Below, in pieces: positions 25,982-34,482 of a stretch of 64,000 nucleotides of DNA (the stretch's first letter is position 1; each line of letters starts with the position of its first letter). Source of the DNA: UBA6382 sp963617965 (GTDB lineage: Bacteria > Bacteroidota > Bacteroidia > Bacteroidales > Bacteroidaceae); assembly GCA_963617965.1 (NCBI GenBank), contig CAVEQO010000002.1, forward strand, positions 27,604-91,603, given 5' to 3'. A model generated the notes under the pieces. The model was not told the origin of the DNA and ran no database searches. It saw only the letters and a program-made list of their open reading frames with translations. A program made the translations under genes and the position numbers.

Positions 25982-26539
25982 ATGAAAAAATTATTAACAA
26001 TGATAGTTCTGTCCATTTGTGTGGATGTATATATGCACGCACAAGGACTACCTGGCAATATTGTAGGAAAAACTTTGCCTTATACTTGGGAGTTGCCATT
26101 TATGGGAGGAAAAATAATCAGCACATTAACAGAGGATGGAACAATATATTCCCAATCAATAACTCCTTGCTATTCCTGCAATGGCACTGGACGGTGTGGT
26201 GCTTGTGGTGGTATAGGTGCAATATATTATGGTTTTGGGGAATCTGTTCCTTGTGGTGCATGTTCTATGAATGGAGGAAGGTGTATGGGATGTGGCGGAA
26301 AAGGATTTAGCATCATGAATTACCAAACAACATCTTTTGGAGGAACAATAGGATATGATGAATATGGCAATTGTTATGTGAGTAGTACGAGCCGTGGTGG
26401 TAGCAGAGGTCCTGGCAGGAAGTCTTCTATTTATAATTGTTGCTCAGGAGTGCCTACATTTGGGTATGACAGAAAACATACTTGCAAAAACTGTGGCGAA
26501 TACCATTACATAGGAAGTCATAAATGTATAAGGGAATAG
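25982..26539 (+). CDS. Exported cysteine-rich protein with DnaJ-type zinc-finger repeats
   Basis: 185 residues with an N-terminal signal peptide (MKKLLTMIVLSICVDVYMHA). The centre carries CxxCxGxG-like repeats: CYSCNGTGRCGACGG, CGACSMNGGRCMGCGGKG, and then a Gly/Ser-rich stretch. The end has another ribbon, CKNCGEYHYIGSHKC. In DnaJ such repeats bind zinc and unfolded protein in the cytoplasm; here the signal peptide implies the envelope. A lipoprotein with the same repeat type is encoded at 34571 behind the same leader element. Function unknown. Confidence 0.7.
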   Translation: MKKLLTMIVLSICVDVYMHAQGLPGNIVGKTLPYTWELPFMGGKIISTLTEDGTIYSQSITPCYSCNGTGRCGACGGIGAIYYGFGESVPCGACSMNGGRCMGCGGKGFSIMNYQTTSFGGTIGYDEYGNCYVSSTSRGGSRGPGRKSSIYNCCSGVPTFGYDRKHTCKNCGEYHYIGSHKCIRE

Positions 26540-26627
26540 CCTAAGATTGATATTCATATCTTAAGATACTTTACCAAGTAATATAAGATACTTTGAAAAG
26601 TAATCTATATGTACTTATGAACACTGA

Positions 26628-26714
26628 ATGAGAAATAGAATAATCACACACCTTCTCCTGTTGCTCTCCTTGTCTGTTACCGCACAGACAAAGAGAGCTT
26701 TGGTTATAGTTTAG
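26628..26714 (+). pseudogene. 5' remnant of a caspase-like gene
   Basis: About 85 bases (26623-26709) match the start of the caspase gene at 28374-28460 with only a few changes. The translation MRNRIITHLLLLLSLSVTAQ and TKRALVI repeats that gene's signal peptide and first strand, then runs into TAG. The abiE pair lies exactly between the two copies. Confidence 0.85.
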
Positions 26715-26872
26715 TCTAAGGCTATATTAATCATAGAATATACTTGTCATACCTGTTAAAAAACACACTCATCGTAAGTACCATAGTTAGCCATCGTAAC
26801 CAACATAGATAGAAATTTATCTCAGTCACTTAGTATATCTAACCATGTCACTTATTAAAATAGCCAAAAATA

Positions 26873-26907
26873 GAACAGAAAAGCAAAGAAAAGTTCGTTT
26901 TCTGTTC
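26873..26907. promoter_or_regulatory. Inverted repeat, likely AbiEi operator
   Basis: GAACAGAAAA (26873-26882) and TTTTCTGTTC (26898-26907) are perfect inverted arms with a 15-base spacer, directly upstream of the -7 element. AbiEi antitoxins are known to bind inverted repeats in their own promoter and repress it. Confidence 0.6.
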
Positions 26908-26917
26908 AAAATTTAGC

Positions 26918-26925
26918 TATCTTTG
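26918..26925 (+). promoter_or_regulatory. Promoter -7 element for abiE
   Basis: TATCTTTG fits TAnnTTTG and ends only four bases before the AbiEi ATG at 26930, so the mRNA should be leaderless or nearly so. Confidence 0.55.
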
Positions 26926-26929
26926 CACC

Positions 26930-27565
26930 ATGATATTGGATTTAGAACATATAGGTAACATACCTGTCAGTACTTCGGTTATTGCTTCGTTGTTTACAAA
27001 CATTGAAGCAGGAAATCAGAAAGTGCGCAATCTTGAGGCGGCTCATAAGATTATCCGACTCAAGAAGGGGCTTTATGTGGTTGCTCCAGCAGTGTCTCGG
27101 GTTGCTATATCCACAGAACTGATTGCCAATCATCTTTATGCTCCATCTTATGTGTCAATGCAGACGGCATTACGCTATTATGGTTTAATTCCAGAGGCTG
27201 TTTACACCACTCAGTCGATGACGCTAAAGCACTCTCGTAATTTTGACACTCCAGTAGGACGCTTTGAATACAAGAATATGGCACGAGAGGCTTTTTCCAT
27301 AGGAATCACAAGTATCAATATGCAGAGTTACGCCTTCCTGATGGCAACACCCGAAAAGGCACTTTGCGATTTGATAGCAAATTCTCCCAAGGTTAATTTA
27401 CGCTATCTGAAAGATGTTGAGAACTATTTGGAAGAAGACATCCGAATGGAGATGGATAATTTCAAGAATATGGACATAAGCATATTTGAGCGGTATGCTC
27501 AGGTTGGCAAAAAGTCTAAATCCATAAAAACACTAATTAAATATTTAAGGAATGAGCACAAATGA
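26930..27565 (+). CDS. AbiEi-type antitoxin / transcriptional regulator
   Basis: 211-residue protein of the AbiEi family. The N-terminal 75 residues form the winged-helix part ending in RLKKGLYVVAP. The core has YVSMQTALRYYGLIPE and the C-terminal antitoxin domain has TPEKALCDLIANSP. In known type IV toxin-antitoxin systems AbiEi neutralises AbiEii and represses the operon. It overlaps the toxin gene by 14 bases. The gene has its own promoter and operator-like repeat. Composition is less A+T-rich than the kinase operon upstream, consistent with separate acquisition. Confidence 0.88.
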   Translation: MILDLEHIGNIPVSTSVIASLFTNIEAGNQKVRNLEAAHKIIRLKKGLYVVAPAVSRVAISTELIANHLYAPSYVSMQTALRYYGLIPEAVYTTQSMTLKHSRNFDTPVGRFEYKNMAREAFSIGITSINMQSYAFLMATPEKALCDLIANSPKVNLRYLKDVENYLEEDIRMEMDNFKNMDISIFERYAQVGKKSKSIKTLIKYLRNEHK

Positions 27566-28382
27566 GATATTCAATCAGATGCTTTCAGGCTATGACGTAA
27601 CGACTGAGCAGCAAAAGCGCAATGCTATCTTCGAGGTCAACCAGCAGATTATCCTTGCAGGTCTTTACAATGGTGGCTTTTTCAACGAGGCAGCTTTCTA
27701 TGGTGGAACTTGTCTGCGCATATTCCATGGATTGCAGCGTTTCTCCGAGGATATGGATTTTTCCTTACTTGCACCAAATGAGAACTTCGACTTTACACAA
27801 TACTTTCAGCCCATCATTGACCAATTCGCTTTGGTGGGTAGAGAGGTTGAAATCAGAAAGAAGGACAAAAAGAACTTTGGCAAGGTGGAGTCTGCCTTTC
27901 TGAAAGACAACACAGATGTGTATGATATTACATTCCAGACTGAGAAATCCGTTAAGATAAAGATAGAAGTTGATACCCAACCTCCATTGAAATTCAAAAC
28001 AGAACAGAAGTTGCTTCTGCTCCCCCAGTCATTTATGACAAGGTGTTTCACGCTGCCAACCCTCTTTGCAGGAAAGATGCATGCCTTGGTGTATCGTGCT
28101 TGGAAGAACAGAGTAAAGGGACGTGACTGGTATGACTTCGAATGGTATGTTCGCCACAATGTCCCTCTTGACTTTACCCACTTGTGCGAAAGAGCCTTGC
28201 AATTCAATCAAGAGGAGCTTGACAAGGAGACTTTCCTGCAAAAACTGAACGAGCGACTTGCCACGGCAGACATGAATCAAGTAAAAGCAGACGTGTTGCC
28301 TTTTGTAAGAAATCCGAAAGAATTGGATATTTGGTCGAATGACTATTTTATGCAATTAGCCAAAATGATTAGATTTGAATGA
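27552..28382 (+). CDS. AbiEii-type nucleotidyltransferase toxin
   Basis: 276 residues of the AbiEii/MenT group of nucleotidyltransferase-like toxins; related enzymes add nucleotides to tRNA acceptor ends. FYGGTCLRIFHGLQRFSEDM, then DFSLL, holds the GG-x-x-LR and S-x-D-x-D motifs of the active site. Downstream conserved parts include GKMHALVYRAWKNRVKGRDW with the Lys and Asp expected of the family. The stop codon overlaps the ATG of the caspase gene (ATGA), so toxin and caspase are translationally coupled, an unusual neighbour for AbiE. Confidence 0.9.
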   Translation: MSTNEIFNQMLSGYDVTTEQQKRNAIFEVNQQIILAGLYNGGFFNEAAFYGGTCLRIFHGLQRFSEDMDFSLLAPNENFDFTQYFQPIIDQFALVGREVEIRKKDKKNFGKVESAFLKDNTDVYDITFQTEKSVKIKIEVDTQPPLKFKTEQKLLLLPQSFMTRCFTLPTLFAGKMHALVYRAWKNRVKGRDWYDFEWYVRHNVPLDFTHLCERALQFNQEELDKETFLQKLNERLATADMNQVKADVLPFVRNPKELDIWSNDYFMQLAKMIRFE

Positions 28383-29302
28383 GGATAAGAACCATCACAT
28401 ATCTTCTCCTATTGCTCTCCTTGTCTGTTACCGCACAGACAAAGAGAGCTTTGGTTATAGGGTTGGGCGAACAGCAGGACAAGGCTTGGAACAAAATCAA
28501 TGGCGACAAGGATGTGCCGCTTGTTCAGGCGATGCTGAAAGATGCTGGTTTCAAGTCTGTCACGACATTGGTGAACCGACAGGCAACAAAGGCTGGCATT
28601 GTTGGGGTGTTCAAACGGATGGCAGCATCGTGTAAGCAAGGCGATGTGGTGTATGTCCACTATTCTGGGCATGGACAACAGATGACGGATGTGCATAATG
28701 ACGAGAAAGACAGACTGGATGAATGTTGGATTCCTTATGATGCCTATCGAAAAGCAAGTGCCACTTATCATGGGGAGAAACATCTGACAGACGATGAACT
28801 GAATGTCTATCTCAACGCTATTCGTAATAAGATAGGGACAAAAGGAAAACTCCTTGTAGTGATAGACGCTTGCCATAGCGGTGACGGCACTCGTGGAGAT
28901 GATGAAGATATTGTGAGAGGCGTGGAAGATACATTGACGGTTGATACTCTGAATGCTCGTGGCTTATACGAGACCTTTGAGACGATTAAATCGTTCTTTA
29001 TGGGTGACAATGGCAAAGAAAAAGCCATTAATCATAAGGCCAAACCTTTGGCAGAACGATGGATCACTATCAGTGCTTGCAAAAGCGACCAAGTGAACAT
29101 CGAAATGAAAAGTCCTGCTGTCGGCAAACTGACTTACGCCTTGTGGACAGAACTGAAGAATGGCGACAAGGTTGGCAATGATGAGTTTATAAGGCGAATC
29201 AGAAAGTTCGTGAACCGCAATACCAGCAGCAGACCACAACAGCCTGAAATGACAGGTGAAGACATCGACAAATATAATATAACGGACATACTGAGTAGAT
29301 AA
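28379..29302 (+). CDS. Exported caspase-like (C14) peptidase
   Basis: 307 residues with a signal peptide (MRIRTITYLLLLLSLSVTAQ), so it should act outside the cytoplasm. The caspase fold follows: TKRALVIGLG, VVYVHYSGHGQQ with the catalytic His (98), and LLVVIDACHSGDG with the catalytic Cys (165). After a variable insertion, ITISACKSDQVNIE forms the S1 pocket region and GKLTYALWTEL a late strand. Such metacaspase relatives usually cut after Arg or Lys. Start coupled to abiEii; the sigma gene begins 3 bases after its stop. Part of a caspase/sigma/anti-sigma/CHAT unit. Confidence 0.9.
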   Translation: MRIRTITYLLLLLSLSVTAQTKRALVIGLGEQQDKAWNKINGDKDVPLVQAMLKDAGFKSVTTLVNRQATKAGIVGVFKRMAASCKQGDVVYVHYSGHGQQMTDVHNDEKDRLDECWIPYDAYRKASATYHGEKHLTDDELNVYLNAIRNKIGTKGKLLVVIDACHSGDGTRGDDEDIVRGVEDTLTVDTLNARGLYETFETIKSFFMGDNGKEKAINHKAKPLAERWITISACKSDQVNIEMKSPAVGKLTYALWTELKNGDKVGNDEFIRRIRKFVNRNTSSRPQQPEMTGEDIDKYNITDILSR

Positions 29303-29305
29303 AGA

Positions 29306-29968
29306 ATGGCAAAGACAATACAAATGCGTACACCACAACAGGAAAAGGAAGCTCGGCTTGTTGCTGGCATGTACGATAAGGATAGGAAAATACAGTCGGA
29401 ACTGTATGCGTATTGCTCACGTTACTTTTGGGCAAACTACCGTGGCGTGTTCTTCGCTGACGAGGAATCTGCCACAGAGATATTCCAAAACACATTCATT
29501 GCGATGTGGGAGAATATCGAGCGCAGGAAGATTTATGTGAGCGATGGCAGAGTGATGGGCAAGAACAACGAACCGTTGAGTGGTAGCATCCTCACTTATT
29601 TCATGGGAATTGCCCGCATCAAGTATCTGGAATGGGTAAGAGAACATCCTGCCTATGCCGACCCTGAAACGGAAATGGGACGGAAGATAATGGAAAAAGG
29701 ATTTTATGCCCGGCAGTACATCAATATGCTGTATGACTCGGAAGACAATAAGATGCTTGACATCATTGCTGATGTCATATCTCACATGTCGGAGCGGTGC
29801 CGTGAGATATTGAGCAAGTTCTACTATGAGGAGAAAGACTTGGACACAATCCTGTTGGAGATACCGACAATAGACTCCAAGAACGCCCTCAAAACGAAGA
29901 AGCACAAGTGCATGGAGTCGTTGCGTACTTTGGCAAAGAACATTTATCACAACTATTTGAACTCATAA
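29306..29968 (+). CDS. ECF-type RNA polymerase sigma factor
   Basis: 220 residues with the two sigma-70 regions of the ECF group. Region 2 spans about residues 25-105, with FADEESATEIFQNTFIAMWE as its core helix pattern and YFMGIARIKYLEWVRE as the end. Region 4 spans about 150-210 (VISHMSERCREILSKFYYEE, then LDTILLEIPTIDSKNALKTK). The next gene encodes a one-span protein with the layout of an anti-sigma factor, and the gene before and two after encode exported proteases. This suggests a signal passing from envelope proteolysis to transcription. Target promoters unknown. Confidence 0.85.
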   Translation: MAKTIQMRTPQQEKEARLVAGMYDKDRKIQSELYAYCSRYFWANYRGVFFADEESATEIFQNTFIAMWENIERRKIYVSDGRVMGKNNEPLSGSILTYFMGIARIKYLEWVREHPAYADPETEMGRKIMEKGFYARQYINMLYDSEDNKMLDIIADVISHMSERCREILSKFYYEEKDLDTILLEIPTIDSKNALKTKKHKCMESLRTLAKNIYHNYLNS

Positions 29969-29982
29969 CACGGCATACGGAT

Positions 29983-30402
29983 ATGGACAATAATAATTTC
30001 CAAGACAGAATAGATGAGTACTTGCTTCATTGTAACACCATGCCAGAGGAAGACAAGGCGCAGTTTCTGAAAGAGATTGACGAGGATGTGGAGAAAAGAG
30101 AGCTGTATGAGTTTACGAAGAATGTAAAGGCGGCTATGATGAGCCGTGGAGAGAAGCTGAAAGCCATGACTGAGTTTCAAAAGGAAATGAAACATGGTCA
30201 CAGAAAAACTTGGCTTTGGATTTCGAGTATTGCAGCTATCTTAGTTGTCGGTTTCTTTGCCATCAATCCACTGTTTGTTGGAAATTCCCCTACCGATAAT
30301 GTGCGAGGCGATGAAAACGATGTCTTTGATCTGACCGTACCAACAGATAGTATTAGCAATGACTCTATATCAACAGATACCATATCATTGCATCATGAAT
30401 AA
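29983..30402 (+). CDS. Putative membrane anti-sigma factor
   Basis: 139 residues from ATG at 29983: a charged helical cytoplasmic part (1-75), one membrane helix (about 77-98, WLWISSIAAILVVGFFAI) and a short extracytoplasmic tail rich in Asp, Ser and Thr. The layout and its place right after the sigma gene fit an anti-sigma factor, but no zinc-type HxxxCxxC motif is present, so the assignment rests on context. The tail holds a single arginine, in DNVRGDEND (Arg 108), a conceivable cut site for a caspase-like enzyme. Its end overlaps the CHAT gene start by 8 bases. Confidence 0.65.
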   Translation: MDNNNFQDRIDEYLLHCNTMPEEDKAQFLKEIDEDVEKRELYEFTKNVKAAMMSRGEKLKAMTEFQKEMKHGHRKTWLWISSIAAILVVGFFAINPLFVGNSPTDNVRGDENDVFDLTVPTDSISNDSISTDTISLHHE

Positions 30403-33400
30403 GGCATTGCTATTGTCGTTAGTTCTATTCTGTTGTGGTTTGCAGATGCAAGCGCAGACATTGACCGAGGCGGAAGTCACGGCTAAAATGAATGAAGCCT
30501 TTGCATTGATCAATGCCAAGAAGACCGCTGAAGCCCTGGATGCCTTTCTCCTTGTCGGAAGAAATACGGAACAGCAGCGAAATGAAGTTGAGCATCAAGT
30601 ATATGTGTGCAGTCAGACGATGGCTTGTATGTGTTATGAAACTTTGAAACGCTATGAAGAGGCTTATCTGTTGGCTAAGAAACTGATGTCTGGCGGTCTC
30701 ACAGAGAAAGAGAAGAAAGATGTCGGTCATCTGTATGCCATGAACGGATATATGTATGCCACCAGTTTTATGCACGTAGACAACAGGCAATTAGCTAAGG
30801 CTCGTGTCATTTTGGAAGATATTATGCCATACGCTGACGGAAAGGTAAGAGAGTATGCTCTGCCAAAGATACCGTTGACATGGTATTTTGAGGCGGCTGA
30901 ATACCATTTGTCCCAACAGTATGACAAGGCTTTGTCATGTTACCAAAACGCCCTGAAAGGTTTTATGGAACTTGGGAAAACAGATGATGAGATTTCTGTA
31001 TTGCGACATATAGCCGAAATAAAAGGAACTCTTTATGATGTGGCAGGTTCAGAGGAAGCTTACAAACAGGTACTTTCCTTGTCAAAGCAGATTGGCAAAT
31101 CGGATCTTCAGATGGAAATTCTGAAAGAGCTATGGAATATAGGGAATACAATAGGTGATGTACAAGAGGTGCAAACCTATGCTGCGAGTATAGACTCATT
31201 AGTAGATGCAACGGCTGACTTGCAGACAAAGTACACCTATTATAATCAGAAAGGCAATGAAGCAAAAGGCTTGGGGCAATACGGCATTGCAGAGCAATGG
31301 TACTTGTGTGGGAAGAATATTGCTGAACGTACTGATGCCAAAGCCGTATCAGCCAATAAACATCTGAGCTATTCCAACTTGCGCAACCTGTATGCAGCCA
31401 TAGGACGATATGACGATGCCCTGCTATATGGCAAGAAAGCAATAGAGGAATTTCAAGCACATACTCCAATGAGTGACGCTACTTATAATATGCCTTACTT
31501 GGCTTTGGCTGATATTTATCGGCTGATGGGTGACAAGGAGAACTGCTATAGAAGTCTTGACAAACTCTTTGAGACGGCTTCACGAATGACAGAACCTAAA
31601 GGACTCTATTCCCTATATACAACAAGAGGCAGATGCCATTTTGCTTTCAAAGACTACCAATCAGCCTTGAATGACTATAAGAAAGCAGACGAATTACTTG
31701 CTACAAAATATCCGCAGACGGATGGCGACAGAATAGCTTTGTTAGCTCTGATAGGAGGTGTGGAGCATCAGTTGGGGAACAATGCAGAATCGGAACAATA
31801 CTATCGAAAGTATGCCGAATATACCAAGGGGCTATATGGTGAGAAAAGTCTGGAACATATCAATGCGCAAATATATCTTGCCAATGCAGAAGGTTTTGCT
31901 GGGAATATAACGAATGGTTGCAATGATTATGTGGCAGCGGTATTGCAATTGAAGGCTTTGATGAAACAACGCATCCTTTATATGAGCAGTACGGAGCGTG
32001 AAGGTTTGTGGAATCCACTGTCCTCATTGTTTACGATGATGACGCCCTATGCTTTGGAGGCAAAGCAGATGCAGACGGCTTTCACAAAGAATTGCTATGA
32101 CGCTCTTGTCATGTCGAAGTCTTTCCTCTTGGAATCGGAACGCTCCATGTATGATGTCATCAAAAGAAAAGGAACTGCTGAGGACATGCACGACTATACC
32201 GTGATGGCAAGCATGAAGAATCAAGTCAAGGTTTGGGAAAAGGACTATAAGGCGAATGCCGACAGCATCCTGAATGTGTCAAGAAGAGTAAGCCGTTTGG
32301 AAAATCTGTTGGCTAACAGATGCAAGGGGTATAGCGATGGGACAGACTTCATGGATGTGGATTATAATGCCGTGAAACAGGCATTAGGACAGAATGAAGT
32401 ATTGATAGATTTCACTGACTACATTTCACAATCACAAGGAAGAAAGTATGCTGCCTATATAATAAACAAGGTGCAGGATTATCCACAACTGAAACCACTG
32501 TTTGCAGAAAGACAGATAGATTCGCTTGGCATCGTCCGACCAGACATGTATTATGACAAGGATTATGCACAGGATGTATTACAACTGCTATGGGAGCCAT
32601 TGAAAACGAATATACCAGAAGGTACAACTGTTTATTACGTGCCATCGCAGTTGTTGTTCCAAGTGTCATTGGAGTCATTGCCGTTGCCAGATGGCTCATT
32701 GTTGGGTAGCCACTACAACTTCGTGAGATTGTCTTCGGCTCGTGAATTGATGAAGATGAAATCAAGGAAAAATGATAGAAAGGAAAATACAGCTATACTG
32801 TATGGCGATCTGCAATATGACTTGGAAGAAGTTGCTATGGTTGAAGAATCCAAGAAATATGATTTGTCAAACTTGCTTGCCATGCATGGTGAAATTGCTC
32901 ATGGTGATTCCGTGTTCCATAATTTGCAAGGAACAAAAGAGGAAATCTTGAAGATAGAAGACTTGTTGAGAAGAAATAAATGGCAAGTCACTCCATACAT
33001 GGGCAAGAACGGCACAGAAGAGTCATTCCTAAATATGCATGGCAACTCGCCTAAATTGCTTCATCTTGCCACTCATGGATTTTACTACACTCCAAATAGA
33101 GCGGAGAATGTTGATTATCTCAAAGGTTATACGGATGCCATGTCTCTTTCTGGGCTTGTTTTGTCTGGAGGTAATGCCGCATGGTTAGGCAAGTCATTAC
33201 CAAAAGGTGTACTTGGTGGAATACTTACAGCTAATGATATAGCACGTTTGGATTTGAGTAATACGGATATGGTGGTATTGTCAGCTTGTCAGACAGGACA
33301 AGGCAAGGCTACAGCCGAAGGATTATACGGTTTGCAACGAGCCTTCAAAAAAGCAGGAGTTGGAACAATCGTCATGTCTTTGTGGAGTGTGAGTGATAAA

Positions 33401-33553
33401 ACAACTTCAGAATTTATGACTACATTCTATGAACGCCTTGCCGACACCCATAATGCATGGAACAAACGCAAGGCATTTGAGGAAGCCAAGGAAATCATCA
33501 GAAAGAAGCACCCCGATCCGTTCCATTGGGCTGCGTTTGTGATGTTGGACTGA
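30395..33553 (+). CDS. Exported TPR-CHAT protease
   Basis: 1052 residues beginning MNKALLLSLVLFCCGLQMQA, a signal peptide. Residues about 25-560 are TPR-like helical repeats (for example YDKALSCYQNALKGFMELGK and YQSALNDYKKADELLATKYP). The C-terminal 350 residues are a CHAT domain, a caspase-related peptidase, with the catalytic His in LLHLATHGFYY (about 892) and Cys in MVVLSACQTGQGKA (about 963), then GTIVMSLWSVSD. The final FHWAAFVMLD is the usual end of CHAT proteins. Known relatives include the Csx29 protease of type III-E CRISPR. Here export, and the neighbouring sigma and anti-sigma genes, point to envelope signalling. Confidence 0.9.
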   Translation: MNKALLLSLVLFCCGLQMQAQTLTEAEVTAKMNEAFALINAKKTAEALDAFLLVGRNTEQQRNEVEHQVYVCSQTMACMCYETLKRYEEAYLLAKKLMSGGLTEKEKKDVGHLYAMNGYMYATSFMHVDNRQLAKARVILEDIMPYADGKVREYALPKIPLTWYFEAAEYHLSQQYDKALSCYQNALKGFMELGKTDDEISVLRHIAEIKGTLYDVAGSEEAYKQVLSLSKQIGKSDLQMEILKELWNIGNTIGDVQEVQTYAASIDSLVDATADLQTKYTYYNQKGNEAKGLGQYGIAEQWYLCGKNIAERTDAKAVSANKHLSYSNLRNLYAAIGRYDDALLYGKKAIEEFQAHTPMSDATYNMPYLALADIYRLMGDKENCYRSLDKLFETASRMTEPKGLYSLYTTRGRCHFAFKDYQSALNDYKKADELLATKYPQTDGDRIALLALIGGVEHQLGNNAESEQYYRKYAEYTKGLYGEKSLEHINAQIYLANAEGFAGNITNGCNDYVAAVLQLKALMKQRILYMSSTEREGLWNPLSSLFTMMTPYALEAKQMQTAFTKNCYDALVMSKSFLLESERSMYDVIKRKGTAEDMHDYTVMASMKNQVKVWEKDYKANADSILNVSRRVSRLENLLANRCKGYSDGTDFMDVDYNAVKQALGQNEVLIDFTDYISQSQGRKYAAYIINKVQDYPQLKPLFAERQIDSLGIVRPDMYYDKDYAQDVLQLLWEPLKTNIPEGTTVYYVPSQLLFQVSLESLPLPDGSLLGSHYNFVRLSSARELMKMKSRKNDRKENTAILYGDLQYDLEEVAMVEESKKYDLSNLLAMHGEIAHGDSVFHNLQGTKEEILKIEDLLRRNKWQVTPYMGKNGTEESFLNMHGNSPKLLHLATHGFYYTPNRAENVDYLKGYTDAMSLSGLVLSGGNAAWLGKSLPKGVLGGILTANDIARLDLSNTDMVVLSACQTGQGKATAEGLYGLQRAFKKAGVGTIVMSLWSVSDKTTSEFMTTFYERLADTHNAWNKRKAFEEAKEIIRKKHPDPFHWAAFVMLD

Positions 33554-33556
33554 TGG

Positions 33557-33592
33557 AAATGGTTACTTTTCTCCCTCTCCTATCATAAACAG
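33557..33592 (+). repeat. Duplicated intergenic segment, copy 1
   Basis: AAATGGTTACTTTTCT (33557-33572) and TATCATAAACAG (33581-33592) recur with the same order and nearly the same spacing at 34483-34498 and 34507-34518. Both copies lie just before small genes of the island. Confidence 0.75.
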
Positions 33593-33610
33593 CAAAAAAC
33601 TATTGTGAAT

Positions 33611-33997
33611 ATGAAGCAGGAAGAAATAGTAAACGAGATTCGCCGAATGTGCGGTAATGTAAAGTTTATGCCTTCTTTAGGCTGGCACTTCAAGTACAAG
33701 GAACAAGTGTATTTCTATGTGATAGGTAAAGATGAAAGTCTGATACGATTCTGCATTCCTTTTGTCACAAGGCTTCCCTTGCATAATAAGGAGTCTCTAA
33801 AGAATGCGGTGAACGAAACCAACAGAAATGTAAAGTTCATCAAAGCTCTTTTATCAGAAAAAGATGAAACGAAAGTATCTTTGGATTATGATCACAAGAT
33901 AACGGACGAGGAATCTGCCAAGGACATCGTTCCGCATATTATCAAAGCATTGGACTTTGCTGTTGGATATTTGGAGGAGAGAGTAAGAGAAAATTGA
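33611..33997 (+). CDS. YbjN-like small protein
   Basis: About 128 residues, no signal peptide; ATG at 33611, or GTG two codons earlier. The pattern MPSLGWHFKYKEQVYFYVIG, then IRFCIPFVTRLPLHNKESL and NAVNETNRNVKFIKALL resembles the YbjN / type III chaperone-like fold, a peptide-binding module, with an alpha-beta order that fits. It would bind short peptides in the cytoplasm. Follows the CHAT gene on the same strand after a gap that contains the duplicated segment. Assignment is by pattern only. Confidence 0.5.
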   Translation: MKQEEIVNEIRRMCGNVKFMPSLGWHFKYKEQVYFYVIGKDESLIRFCIPFVTRLPLHNKESLKNAVNETNRNVKFIKALLSEKDETKVSLDYDHKITDEESAKDIVPHIIKALDFAVGYLEERVREN

Positions 33998-34010
33998 TAA
34001 CAAAAAACTT

Positions 34011-34037
34011 AAAGTTGTGCCCGACACGAAATAAGGG
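34011..34037 (+). repeat. Shared 27-base leader element, copy C
   Basis: AAGTTGTGCCCGACACGAAA then TAAGGG, ending 9 bases before ATG at 34047. Confidence 0.75.
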
Positions 34038-34046
34038 TGTTGAAAT

Positions 34047-34467
34047 ATGAAATTTAACATACGTTTTGCACTATCTGATTTGTGTGGCAAATTCCGCCAT
34101 CGCAGCAATACCAAATTCACAGATATAGAGAAGCGTGCGAGAAACACGATTCATCTTTATGTTCATCACAAAATTGATGATGGGCAAATGCTAAATGATA
34201 TGTTAGAAATTCGCAAAGAGTTTTATGGGCTAATAAATACCAACGACCAGATTGTCATTGACGAAAACACTCCATTATGGATGAATCGTTTCTTTGGATT
34301 CAAATTTCACGATTGGGCAAACTTCCAAATGATAAAAAGCATTTCAAAGAGCATCCTGAAGAATTGATTGGCGAGACTAAAAAAGTTACGACAAAATCTG
34401 CGAGATGGGCTACAATGAAGAATTTATTGAAGCTTGCGAATATATTTTGAGAAATCTTACAAAATAA
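34047..34467 (+). pseudogene. Hypothetical protein gene broken by two frameshifts
   Basis: The first frame runs from MKFNIRFALSDLCGKF to a stop at 34367, but from about 34325 the plausible protein continues in the next frame (PNDKKHFKEHPEELIGETKK), and after the A6 run at 34379-34384 in a third frame (SYDKICEMGYNEEFIEACEY, ending in ILRNLTK). One missing C near 34325 and one missing A at 34384 would restore a single 140-codon gene. No family recognised; soluble and charged, without a signal peptide. Behind a shared leader element. Confidence 0.65.
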
Positions 34468-34482
34468 ATATTTTCTGATAGT

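Larger units (their letters stand above)
26540..26929. other. Gene-free stretch before abiE
   Basis: It holds the caspase gene remnant (26628-26714), an inverted repeat and the abiE promoter (below). The rest (26715-26870) is A+T-rich with stops in all frames and no motif that I recognise. Confidence 0.6.
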
